Shown piece by piece: positions 37,950 through 46,066 of a stretch of 64,000 nt of DNA. The first letter of the stretch is position 1. The number at the start of each line of letters is the position of its first letter. A program made the translations under genes and the position numbers. The notes beneath the pieces are model-generated. The model was not told the origin of the DNA. It worked only from the letters and a program-made list of their open reading frames with translations, and searched no databases. The stretch spans positions 40,131 to 104,130 of the forward strand of contig DS990593.1 in assembly GCA_000155695.1 (NCBI GenBank), given 5' to 3'. Source of the stretch: Verrucomicrobiia bacterium DG1235. GTDB lineage: Bacteria; Verrucomicrobiota; Verrucomicrobiia; Opitutales; Opitutaceae.

Positions 37950-37963
37950 AACAATTAATTATA

Positions 37964-38842
37964 ATGTCTTCAAAACCTAGAAAAGGAATCGTTCTGGCCG
38001 GTGGGTCGGGAACACGTCTATATCCTTGTACGATTGCAGTATCCAAGCAGTTGATGCCGATCTATGATAAGCCCATGATTTATTACCCTGTTTCCTTGCT
38101 GATGCTTGCGGGAATTAAGGATATATTGATCATTTCTACTCCTCAGGATACGCCACTTTTTGAGCGCCTTCTTGGTGATGGCTCAGCGTTTGGAGTTAAC
38201 TTCAGTTATGAAGTTCAGCCCAGTCCTGACGGTTTGGCTCAGGCTTTTCTCATTGGTGAAGAGTTTTTGGATGGCGCTCCTGCTGCACTCGTTCTGGGAG
38301 ATAACCTTTTTTATGGGCATGAGTTGGTTCGCACCTTAAAGTCAGCCGACTCTCGTAGAGAGGGCGCAACTATTTTTGGATACAACGTGGCGGATCCGAC
38401 TGCCTACGGTGTTGTCGAATTCTCCCCTGATGGAAAAGTGCTTTCGATCGAAGAGAAGCCTGAGAATCCAAAATCCAACTACGCGGTTCCTGGACTCTAT
38501 TTTTACGACGAGCGAGTAGTGGAGTTTGCGAAGCAGATAAAGCCATCGCCGAGAGGCGAGCTGGAGATTACTGATCTGAATCGGGTGTACCTTGAGAATG
38601 GTGATTTGAGTGTGGAGCTTTTGGGCCGAGGAACGGCTTGGCTGGATACGGGTACTCACAAGAATCTAATGGAGGCAGGTCAATTCGTGCAGGTTATCGA
38701 GGAACGTCAAGGGCTCAAGATGGCTTGTTTGGAGGGGATCGGGTTCGAAAATGGTTGGTTGAAGCGGTCTCAATTGGAGGAGCGTATTCAGTTTTTGGGG
38801 AAAACAACTTACGCGACCTACCTCCGGAAAATGCTGAAATAG
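37964..38842 (+). CDS. rfbA: Glucose-1-phosphate thymidylyltransferase
   Basis: The 292-residue enzyme makes dTDP-glucose from dTTP and glucose-1-phosphate. It has [20 protein letters not shown] (nucleotide loop), [33 protein letters not shown] with the metal Asp, and FDxx-type [20 protein letters not shown]. Length matches RmlA. It is 14 bases downstream of the GxxExxY gene and supplies substrate to RfbB. Confidence 0.97.
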   Translation: MSSKPRKGIVLAGGSGTRLYPCTIAVSKQLMPIYDKPMIYYPVSLLMLAGIKDILIISTPQDTPLFERLLGDGSAFGVNFSYEVQPSPDGLAQAFLIGEEFLDGAPAALVLGDNLFYGHELVRTLKSADSRREGATIFGYNVADPTAYGVVEFSPDGKVLSIEEKPENPKSNYAVPGLYFYDERVVEFAKQIKPSPRGELEITDLNRVYLENGDLSVELLGRGTAWLDTGTHKNLMEAGQFVQVIEERQGLKMACLEGIGFENGWLKRSQLEERIQFLGKTTYATYLRKMLK

Positions 38843-38854
38843 CGTTTGTTTTCT

Positions 38855-38998
38855 AAACGCGAAGTTCACAAGGGACGCGGAGTTCGGTGGAATTTTAGAT
38901 TATAAAACTGGAGAGTTTAAAACCTTAAGGTCGCGAAGGATTCGGCTAGGGGAATTGGGAAGAGTCTGTGGTTTTGCTGCGAAGGGCACGAAGAAAGC
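38855..38998 (+). repeat. Cluster of three degenerate GCGAAG repeats downstream of rfbA
   Basis: Three short decayed elements sit here: near 38855 (AAACGCGAAGTTCACAAGGG), near 38920 (AAACCTTAAGGTCGCGAAGG) and near 38974 (TTGCTGCGAAGGGCACGAAG). All resemble the AACCGC/GCGAAA repeats around the GxxExxY gene. Nothing coding is seen. Confidence 0.55.
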
Positions 38999-39004
38999 TT
39001 TTAT

Positions 39005-39042
39005 CGAAAAAAGGCCCGGGTTGTACCCCGGGTCTCTTTTTT
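39005..39042. terminator. Bidirectional terminator between rfbA and glmS
   Basis: Stem GGCCCGGG/CCCGGGTC with a 6-base loop, flanked by A and T runs on both sides. It can end glmS transcripts on the minus strand and rfbA read-through on the plus strand. Confidence 0.85.
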
Positions 39043-39079
39043 AGTAAGTGTTTGCCGCTTGTGGAAGTCTGAGCGATAA

Positions 39080-40930
39080 TCACTCGACCGTAACGCTCTT
39101 TGCGAGATTGCGGGGCTTGTCTACATCTTTTCCAAGTTCTACGGCGATATAGTAGCTTATCAATTGAAGCGGTATCGTCATCAATATCGGCCGGACACAG
39201 TTGTGGGCTTTGGGCACGATTATCAGTTCGTCCGCCAGGGAGGAAGGAATGTCGTGCGAATCGGTAATGATAATGACTTTTCCTTTGCGTGCTTTGACTT
39301 CTTGCACGCTGGATAGGTTTTTTTTCAGAGTTTCGTCGTCTGGAACGATGACGATGCTTGGGCAGTCTTCCGATATGAGGGCGATCGGTCCGTGCTTCAT
39401 TTCTGCGGATGGATAACCTTCCGCGTGTATGTAGCTGATCTCCTTTAACTTTAAGGCGCCTTCGAGGGCGATGGGAAACATCTCCAAGCGTCCGAGGAAT
39501 AGGAAGTCGTGATAATGGGCGAATTTCTTGGCGATGGCCTTTATCGAATCCGACAATTCGAGCGTTTGCTTTATCAGGTTTGGCAGCTCCTTGATCGCGT
39601 CCACCATTTTGCAGCCATCCGCGTAGGAGAGGTCCCTAGTGCGACCGAAGTAGATGGAGAGCATGGAGAGAATGAGAAGCTGTGAGGTGAACGCCTTGGT
39701 CGAGGCGACGCCGATTTCAGGGCCGGAGTGCTGGTAGATGCCGCCATCGTTTTCGCGAGCGATGGTGGAACCGACGTTGTTTATAATTCCAATAACGTGG
39801 TAGCCTTTGCGTTGAGCTTCTCTCTGAGCCTCGAGGGTGTCGATGGTTTCGCCACTTTGGCTGATGACGATAACCAAAGTGTTTTTGTCCATGGGAGCGT
39901 TGCGATAGCGAAATTCGCTGGCGTATTCGACCTCTACCGGGATACGGGCGTATTTTTCGATAAGATACTCGCCTACGAGGCCAGCGTGCCAAGCGGTGCC
40001 GCACGCGACAATTGTGATGCGGTCAATATGGCGGATGGCTTGGCGGGAGAGGTTAAGACCGCCAAACTTGCTGATGCCTTCTTCCATGTCCAGGCGGCCG
40101 CGGAAAGCGTTCTCTAGGGCGCTCGGCTGATCGTGAATTTCTTTGAGCATATAGTGCTCGAAATCTCCGAGATTCGCGTCTTCGTCTTTCCAGGAAATCG
40201 TGCTGATTTCTGGTACGACCTCAGTCTCCTCGAAGGTCGTGATGTTGAAATTGTCATGGTTGAGGGTGACGATCTGGTTATCGTCGAGGTAGACTACCTC
40301 TCGCGTCCGGGCGCGTATGGCGCTGGCGTCGCTAGCGAGCATCATTTCGTTTTTTCCGACCCCTAGTATGAGGGGGCTTCCTTTTCTCGCGCCGAATAGT
40401 GAGTCAGGGAGATCGGAGCAGAGGATGGCCAGTCCGTAGGTGCCTTCGACGCTGGCGAGGCTGGTTCGGATCGCTTTGTTGACGCTCTTGACGCTGATTT
40501 CTTCGCTCTGCTGCTCGAGGTTGTAGGCGATGAGGTTCGAGAGCACCTCGGAATCGGTTTCGTTTTCGAAGGTAACGCCTTTGGCTAAGAGGGAGGTTTT
40601 CAGCTGTTGGTAGTTTTCGATGACGCCGTTGTGAACGAGAAAGATCTTCTTGTTCCAAGAGGCGTGTGGGTGCGTGTTGGGCTCCGTGACGCCTCCGTGG
40701 GTTGCCCAGCGTGTGTGGCTGATGCCGAGTCCCGAATCCTCAGGTTCTGTGGTGAGGGCGGCGGCAAGGTTCGCGACTTTACCCACTCGTCGGGTGGCCT
40801 TAATCGAGCCGTCTTTTTGGCGGATTGCTAGTCCGGCTGAATCGTAGCCACGATATTCGAGACGTTTGAGTCCGTTGAGAAGTATAGGGGTCGCGTTATC
40901 ATGACCGATGTATCCGACTATTCCGCACAT
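39080..40930 (-). CDS. glmS: Glutamine--fructose-6-phosphate aminotransferase (isomerising)
   Basis: The 616-residue enzyme makes glucosamine-6-phosphate, the first step to UDP-GlcNAc. The N-terminal glutaminase has Cys2 (MCGIVGYIGHDNATPILLNG), RLEYRGYDSAGLAI and THPHASWNKKIFLVHNGVIEN. Two SIS domains follow (IVACGTAWHAGLVGEYLIEK; FLGRLEMFPIALEGALKLKE), and the end is PRNLAKSVTVE. No glmS ribozyme signature was recognised upstream. It supplies amino sugars for peptidoglycan and for the surface glycans encoded around it. Confidence 0.97.
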   Translation of the reverse strand: MCGIVGYIGHDNATPILLNGLKRLEYRGYDSAGLAIRQKDGSIKATRRVGKVANLAAALTTEPEDSGLGISHTRWATHGGVTEPNTHPHASWNKKIFLVHNGVIENYQQLKTSLLAKGVTFENETDSEVLSNLIAYNLEQQSEEISVKSVNKAIRTSLASVEGTYGLAILCSDLPDSLFGARKGSPLILGVGKNEMMLASDASAIRARTREVVYLDDNQIVTLNHDNFNITTFEETEVVPEISTISWKDEDANLGDFEHYMLKEIHDQPSALENAFRGRLDMEEGISKFGGLNLSRQAIRHIDRITIVACGTAWHAGLVGEYLIEKYARIPVEVEYASEFRYRNAPMDKNTLVIVISQSGETIDTLEAQREAQRKGYHVIGIINNVGSTIARENDGGIYQHSGPEIGVASTKAFTSQLLILSMLSIYFGRTRDLSYADGCKMVDAIKELPNLIKQTLELSDSIKAIAKKFAHYHDFLFLGRLEMFPIALEGALKLKEISYIHAEGYPSAEMKHGPIALISEDCPSIVIVPDDETLKKNLSSVQEVKARKGKVIIITDSHDIPSSLADELIIVPKAHNCVRPILMTIPLQLISYYIAVELGKDVDKPRNLAKSVTVE

Positions 40931-41046
40931 AGTTTAAAATCAAAGCTCTAGTTCGAATTTGGGATGCAATTTGTTTGCGTCCCAATTCGGGGTTTAGGGC
41001 CGAGATTTCAGGGAGTGACGGAGGAAAAGTCGAGTACAGCTTCTCG

Positions 41047-42402
41047 CTAACGCTTGATGCCGAGTCGATCGATCAGTTCGTAGAAGGTCGGTCGGCTGAT
41101 ACCTAGTTCGGCTGCTGCTGCGGTGACCTTGCCTTTGTGCTTTTTGAGGGCAGCCTCGATCATCTCTTTCTCTAGGGATTCGCGAGCCTCTTTGAGAGTC
41201 GTTCCAGACGGAATCGCTCGGGTGCTAGGAAGCTGCAGATCTTCGGGGTTCACCTTGTTTCCCTCGCTCATGATTGCGGCGCGGCGTACTCGATTCTGCA
41301 GTTCTCTTACATTACCTGTCCAAGGGTAGGAACGAATGCCTTTTAGGGCGCTGGCACTGAAGCTCAGGTTAGAGTTTCCTGCCTCTGCGGCGAATCGCTT
41401 GAGAAAGCTCGTGGCTATAAATTCGATATCCTCGCCTCGATCGCGTAAAGGAGGAAGATTGAGTTCGACGACTGAAAGCCTAAAATAGAAATCCTCGCGA
41501 AAGGAACCGTCGGCCATGCCTTTTTTCAGGTCCGCGTTAGTGGCCGCTACGATTCGGGCTTTGACAGGGATTTGCTCCCTTCCTCCAACGCGCTCGATAT
41601 AGCTTTCCTGCAAGAATCGGAGTAGCTTCACCTGGACGTTGAGCGGAACTTCGCCGATTTCGTCGAGGAAGAGGGTTCCGCCGTTTGCTTGTTCGATTTT
41701 GCCGATTCGTTTCCCGTCCGCGCCGGTGAAAGATCCTTTTTCGTGTCCGAAGAGTTCGCTTTCGAGGAGTGATTCCGGGATAGCGCTGCAGTTTATCGCG
41801 ACGAACGGGCCGTCTACTTGGCTGGAGCGATTATGAATGGCGCTTGCCACCATTTCCTTGCCGGTGCCGCTTTCGCCGAGAATCATTACGGGAGCATCGC
41901 TTGTCGCGACTTTGCGAATAAGGCCGAAGACCTTTTGCATGGGTTCGCTTGTTCCGAGCATGCCTTCGAATGCGTCTTCGTTGAGCTTTCTTTGCATAGC
42001 GACGTAGTCGCGTTCCAAGTCCGCTACGTAGTAGCAACGTTTTAGAACAAGCTGGAGCTCTTCGGTATCCACCGGTTTTGACATGAAGTCGTAGGCGCCG
42101 CGTCCTATCGCCTCGAGCGCGTTGTCACGTTCTCCTTGTCCGGAAATAATAATGACCTTGGTCGCGGGCGAGATTTGAACGATCTCTGCGAGGGTGTTCA
42201 TACCTTCGTCGATGAGGTTGGGTCGAGGCGGTAAGCCGAGGTCGAGCAGTACGACGGGAGGCGAGTTTTCTTTGAATGCTTGGAGGGCGCCTTCGCGGTT
42301 GCCCGCTTGGAAAATTTCGTAGTCCGTACCGAGCGACCAACGCATTTGGGTACGGATTTCTTCGTCGTCATCGACGATCAAGAGCTTGGGTTTCGGCGGC
42401 AT
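41047..42402 (-). CDS. prsR: Sigma-54-dependent response regulator PrsR (PEP-CTERM-type)
   Basis: The 451-residue protein has a receiver domain with phospho-acceptor Asp54 (VVLLDLGLPPRPN), a sigma-54 AAA+ domain with Walker A GESGTGKE (176-183), the sigma-54 contact loop as GSFTGA (223-228; usually GAFTGA) and Walker B FLDEIG. It ends in a Fis-type helix-turn-helix (KVTAAAAELGISRPTFYELI). The long DLGLPPRPNLIDEGM loop after the phosphorylation site is typical of the PEP-CTERM-associated regulator PrsR. It would receive phosphate from the PrsK-like kinase 1.5 kb away and switch on sigma-54 promoters, such as those proposed before the VPDSG-CTERM genes. Known relatives in Zoogloea control PEP-CTERM genes with RpoN. 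Confidence 0.9.
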   Translation of the reverse strand: MPPKPKLLIVDDDEEIRTQMRWSLGTDYEIFQAGNREGALQAFKENSPPVVLLDLGLPPRPNLIDEGMNTLAEIVQISPATKVIIISGQGERDNALEAIGRGAYDFMSKPVDTEELQLVLKRCYYVADLERDYVAMQRKLNEDAFEGMLGTSEPMQKVFGLIRKVATSDAPVMILGESGTGKEMVASAIHNRSSQVDGPFVAINCSAIPESLLESELFGHEKGSFTGADGKRIGKIEQANGGTLFLDEIGEVPLNVQVKLLRFLQESYIERVGGREQIPVKARIVAATNADLKKGMADGSFREDFYFRLSVVELNLPPLRDRGEDIEFIATSFLKRFAAEAGNSNLSFSASALKGIRSYPWTGNVRELQNRVRRAAIMSEGNKVNPEDLQLPSTRAIPSGTTLKEARESLEKEMIEAALKKHKGKVTAAAAELGISRPTFYELIDRLGIKR

Positions 42403-42526
42403 GTTCGAAAGAGGAATTTTGTGTCAGGTTTTCTTACAGTATCTGCCTAACAATCGGAATATGAAGCTTTTTCTGAAGTTGAGTAGGGGAAGAATTAGTG
42501 AGTTTATGACGAGGAGTGGTTCGTCT

Positions 42527-42556
42527 ACCGCGAAAGACGCTAAAGGGCGCGAAAGA
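42527..42556 (+). repeat. GCGAAA-type repeat, well-preserved copy
   Basis: ACCGCGAAAGACGCTAAAGG then GCGCGAAA matches the left repeat of the GxxExxY gene at nearly all positions, 5 kb away. Two weaker copies follow at 42611 and 42655. Confidence 0.7.
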
Positions 42557-42733
42557 GTTGGGATGTGGTGATCCTAGGGGGTGTGAATGGAGTGATCCGG
42601 CTCTGGGGATTTAACCGCTAAGGTCGCGAAGGGATCCTGCAATGTGGGGTTCGAACGGCTAAGTTCACTGCGGGCGCGAAGGTGGTTTGAGGTTGGATTA
42701 TCGCGACCGAGGTCGCTTCCCACAAGGATTTTG

Positions 42734-42830
42734 GGGTTTGGCTCTGGGTTGTGGATTTTGGATTTCGAATTTTGGGTTTGGGATCTTTTTCTGGGTTCTG
42801 GATTTCTCGAATGCTCTAGATTTTGGATGT
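42734..42830. repeat. Degenerate G/T-rich tandem repeat
   Basis: Imperfect units based on TTTTGGGTTTGGGAT and GGATTTTGGATTTCGAATTT fill about 100 bases. No unit is exact. It abuts the terminator at 42831. Confidence 0.6.
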
Positions 42831-42862
42831 AAAAAGCCCGCCGTTTCGAAAACGGCGGGCTG
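42831..42862 (-). terminator. Terminator of the VPDQS protein gene
   Basis: 12-bp stem AGCCCGCCGTTT/AAACGGCGGGCT, 3-base loop, then TTTTT on the minus strand. It lies 27 bases past the stop at 42889. Confidence 0.92.
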
Positions 42863-42888
42863 TAAGTTCTTTGGTTGGGAGTGTCAGA

Positions 42889-43566
42889 TCAGGTACGTCT
42901 TGATTTGATTTTCCGATTTAGGACTAGGACGAGGAGAAATACGGTGCCGAATAGGCTGAAGGTGGAGCTTTGATCCGGAACCGAACTTGCGGTCAATTTC
43001 TGACCGGTATTTACGCTTCCCTTGGTGTTTTGAATGGGGCCGGTCCAGGTCCCTTTACCAGCAAATCCTAAAAATTGGAGGCTTTCTTGGTCGGTGTTTG
43101 AAGATGATTCTTGCACCCCAATATCAACGCTAGTGATAGGAGCGGGTAGTATACCGAAATTAGTGCTGAGGACTCCTTCGTAGCTTATGAATTGAAGGAT
43201 CGAAGTGCCGATCTTTAGGGCGAGACCGTCGTTGGGACCGTTTTGTATCCCTGAGATATCAACAGTACCGAATCCGAATCCATTGGTTATGTTGCTAATG
43301 ACTAAACCACTTAGGTCGCTGTTATCGCTGTACGTAACATTGCCTGAACTAGACGTTTCGACTCGAATTAGCTCCAAGCCTGACAAGGAGGCTCCTGATT
43401 TTACGGCGAGTTCGACGAATTCCTCTTTGTCAGCGCCGGAGTTATCATAATGGATCTCATTGATCCAAACGTCTTTGATGGAGATGGCGTGGAGGGATGA
43501 TGAAGCCAGAACAGCTAGGATAGTGGCGAGACGCAGCTTCGCCACGAGGTGGTTGTGCCTTTTCAT
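42889..43566 (-). CDS. Exported lamin-tail-like protein with variant VPDQS C-terminal sorting signal
   Basis: The 225-residue protein has a signal peptide (LRLATILAVLASSSLHA). Then comes IKDVWINEIHYDNSGADKEE with EEFVELAVKSG, the opening of a lamin-tail (LTD-like) beta-sandwich. The C-terminus has VPDQS (196-200), a hydrophobic stretch STFSLFGTVFLLVLVLN and a basic end RKIKSRRT. This is the three-part layout of VPDSG-CTERM proteins, but the fourth residue is Gln rather than Ser. It sits between prsR and prsK, inside the exosortase locus, and is probably a substrate of the exosortase encoded at 49.3 kb. It has its own terminator. Confidence 0.8.
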   Translation of the reverse strand: MKRHNHLVAKLRLATILAVLASSSLHAISIKDVWINEIHYDNSGADKEEFVELAVKSGASLSGLELIRVETSSSGNVTYSDNSDLSGLVISNITNGFGFGTVDISGIQNGPNDGLALKIGTSILQFISYEGVLSTNFGILPAPITSVDIGVQESSSNTDQESLQFLGFAGKGTWTGPIQNTKGSVNTGQKLTASSVPDQSSTFSLFGTVFLLVLVLNRKIKSRRT

Positions 43567-43912
43567 AGTTAGAGGAGGATTTGGATTATCGTTAGGATGC
43601 GATTCTTAACGAATCGGTCATCGGGCGGATGGGGAATTGTCCGCCAATATTGGGATATACAACCTAATGGTCAAGTATTACCTTTAGGTATGAAATAGCA
43701 CTTATACTTGTAGTGGTCTGGTTGAATCTGTGCTGATATCTGTTTTTCACGATTTGGAGCTGTGGCAGCGGCCCCGCAGTTCTCGTAATCTGCGCGAAGC
43801 GATTCAAGGAGGAGATCGATTCAGGCTCGTAGGGTGAATCGGGAGGGTAGAGGTTCCTTCTGTCTGATAGCCAAGGGCTTAGTACGAGCGACGGGGGCTT
43901 TGGCTCGACTGA
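43567..43912. other. Intergenic region between the VPDQS gene and prsK
   Basis: No gene is seen in these 346 bases. A hairpin GGCGGA/TCCGCC lies at 43624-43645. A longer dyad CAAGTAT...ATACTTG has arms at 43672-43678 and 43704-43710. I found no sigma-54 pattern on the minus strand before the VPDQS gene. Confidence 0.45.
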
Positions 43913-46015
43913 CTAAGCTAAGGGTAGGCGAATCGAGAAGGTGGATCCGTGATTTTCTCTGCTCACTACGGTTATCGAACCACCGTGGGCTTCAACTATC
44001 ATCTTGCTTTGAAAAATACCTATACCGAGACCGCTTTTCTTAGTGGTCTTGAAGGGGCGAAAGAGAGAGGAACGAATAAACTCGTCGCTCATCCCACAGC
44101 CGCTGTCGGTCACGTTCAGAACTGCGTGCGACCCATCTCGTTCTGTTCTCAGTGCGATTTTTCCATCTTCGTCGATTGCCTCGCAGGCGTTGATGACGAG
44201 GTTGAGGATCACGCTCTTAAGCTTGATTTTGTCAGCTCTGATTTGGAGGTCATCACTCAGGGAGCTTTCAAACTGAACGTGACTCGGCTGTTCCCACTCT
44301 TTGATTGCGTGGTTTGCGAGCTCGGAGAGGTCTAGCTTTTGAGGTGAAATCTCAAGCTCGTGCCGGACCTGGCTTAATCGGTTGATCAGGTTCGTGATGC
44401 GTTCGCTGGTATTGCCGAGTCCTCTCAAGGCATCTGCTCGAAATTCGGGGTTGTCCCAATGCTTCGGCATATTCTTGAGCATCAGGTTCAAGGTTGAGAC
44501 GGCGTTTTTGAGATCGTGCACGAAGAAAGTCGCCATCGTCTGAAAGGCTTCGATCTCATTGGATTCTTCAAGTTTTCTCGTGAGAGCGGCGCTGAGAAGG
44601 CTGGCGGCAACGTGATCACTTATGCAGCTCAGTGTATCGAATTCCTGTTGGGTGAATTTTAAGGTGTTTGTCCTGTCTCCGAGCACCATAAATCCAACGA
44701 CCCGCTCCTGCCCGGTGAGCGGAACGAGAATCCGATTTCCGCCTTTTGGGAATCGGCTTGTATTTGAAGCAACAATGGTCTTGGTCCAGCTCTCTTTTTG
44801 CTTGTCTAGATTGATAGGAGCGGGGTGGGCGAGTAGCTCTTCGGGAATGCTTCCAGCTTCGATGTGGGTCGCTTCTGAATCCAGATTTTGGTCGGTCTTC
44901 TGATCGGAGGATGCCGCGAGCAGAAACTGGGTGTTGCTGGGTTCGAGGAGCCAGATGCTTGTGAGCTTAGTGTCGAAGAGGTTGGAGAGTAGTTTTGTTG
45001 TTGAAAGGCAGATGTCCTTTTCTCGAACGCTTTGAGACGTGGCATTGGTCACCTTTAGCCAAAGCGTTCGATAGTCATAAAGGGGACGTTGGAAGTTTCT
45101 ACTGACGAAGCGGCGAACGATTTGGCGAGCGCGGTCGGATTGAACGAGGAGTACGAGTCCGACGAGCGCGATCAGGATGAGAAAGGTCTGGATTGCGAAG
45201 GCCTGATCGCCTCCCAAGTGTCCAATTACTTTTGAGAGTACTCCGACGATGATCAGGTAGGCGCCGGCGAGCGATATAACAACAGAGCCGCTGATAATTG
45301 ATTGCGAGGGGTATAGATCTATTTCGAAACTTCCTCTTCTAAGGAGTGACCGACCGACAAGTAAGCAACAGATAAGCAGTGCAGCGGCGTTCACTGACTC
45401 TAGATTTTGGTCAATCTCTTGAGCCAATACAATTTGACTACTGGTAAAGAATCGCGCGGCGAAAAGGGTTCCCATGCCAAAAAGCATGAATTTGATTTTC
45501 CAGCGAAGGGTGCCGACGGATGCTCGATAGGTTCGTTCCAGGCCTACCAGGGCGCCAATCATCGAAAGCAAAAATACTATATGCAGGAAAAACCCAGCCC
45601 ACTCAAGATGCACGCTCCATTGGAAGGGCAACAGTGGATCCTTCGTTAGCCGAGCAAGATGATCGGGAGCCAATAGAACGAGGAGAATTGGTACTATAAA
45701 AGCTAATACAATTATAGGAAGTCGCTTGCCGATCTTTTCCTTAACGTTGCCTCGCGAATAGGTGGCGGCGAATAGAAGCCAGAGTCCTGGCAGAAATGCG
45801 CTTGCTACAAACCTCCAGCGAATCAGTTGGGCGATTTCGAGGGGTTGATTGGCTCGAATTGCAAGTCCTGTCAATAATTGCTCTACTGCGAGGGCCAGCA
45901 TCCCCAGTGAGAAACTCCATTGGGGTAGGGTGTGACGTTTGCTGAAGGGGGCGAAGGCTACGAATACCGCCGCCAAAGCAGCGCTGGTGTATGAGAACAG
46001 CTCGGGTAGGTTCAA
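43913..46015 (-). CDS. prsK: PrsK-like membrane histidine kinase (PEP-CTERM system)
   Basis: The 700-residue sensor kinase has an N-terminal half with about eight to ten membrane helices (residues 1-295), a GAF-like domain (about 325-475; CLSTTKLLSNLFDTKLTSIW) and a kinase core. The core has the phospho-acceptor His500 in FFVHDLKNAVSTLNL and an HATPase domain (NLVINACEAIDEDG, VTDSGCGMSDEF, GLGIGIFQSKMIVEAHGGS). The large membrane sensor plus GAF is the PrsK layout. The start is a TTG; no better in-frame ATG precedes the first helix. It lies 51 bases downstream of prsT and should signal to PrsR. The stimulus is unknown. Confidence 0.9.
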   Translation of the reverse strand: MNLPELFSYTSAALAAVFVAFAPFSKRHTLPQWSFSLGMLALAVEQLLTGLAIRANQPLEIAQLIRWRFVASAFLPGLWLLFAATYSRGNVKEKIGKRLPIIVLAFIVPILLVLLAPDHLARLTKDPLLPFQWSVHLEWAGFFLHIVFLLSMIGALVGLERTYRASVGTLRWKIKFMLFGMGTLFAARFFTSSQIVLAQEIDQNLESVNAAALLICCLLVGRSLLRRGSFEIDLYPSQSIISGSVVISLAGAYLIIVGVLSKVIGHLGGDQAFAIQTFLILIALVGLVLLVQSDRARQIVRRFVSRNFQRPLYDYRTLWLKVTNATSQSVREKDICLSTTKLLSNLFDTKLTSIWLLEPSNTQFLLAASSDQKTDQNLDSEATHIEAGSIPEELLAHPAPINLDKQKESWTKTIVASNTSRFPKGGNRILVPLTGQERVVGFMVLGDRTNTLKFTQQEFDTLSCISDHVAASLLSAALTRKLEESNEIEAFQTMATFFVHDLKNAVSTLNLMLKNMPKHWDNPEFRADALRGLGNTSERITNLINRLSQVRHELEISPQKLDLSELANHAIKEWEQPSHVQFESSLSDDLQIRADKIKLKSVILNLVINACEAIDEDGKIALRTERDGSHAVLNVTDSGCGMSDEFIRSSLFRPFKTTKKSGLGIGIFQSKMIVEAHGGSITVVSRENHGSTFSIRLPLA

Positions 46016-46066
46016 AGTATATAGTGAGGTTGTTGTCTCCGCAAAAAACGCGAAGATGCTTTGTCT

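Larger units (their letters stand above)
42403..42830. other. Non-coding repeat-rich region upstream of prsR
   Basis: About 430 bases with no credible gene. It holds three degenerate GCGAAA repeats (42527-42556, 42611-42633, 42655-42685) and then a G/T-rich low-complexity block (about 42734-42830) made of variants of GGATTTTGGATTT. Open frames here are products of the T/G bias. Confidence 0.7.

Noticed and set aside
36329-42685. Possible CRISPR array from the repeated GCGAAA elements
   Set aside because: Spacing is irregular, copies are degenerate and in both orientations, and no cas gene is present.
42644-42908. Overlapping short frames rich in Gly, Phe and Trp
   Set aside because: Produced by the G/T-rich low-complexity block; no gene features.
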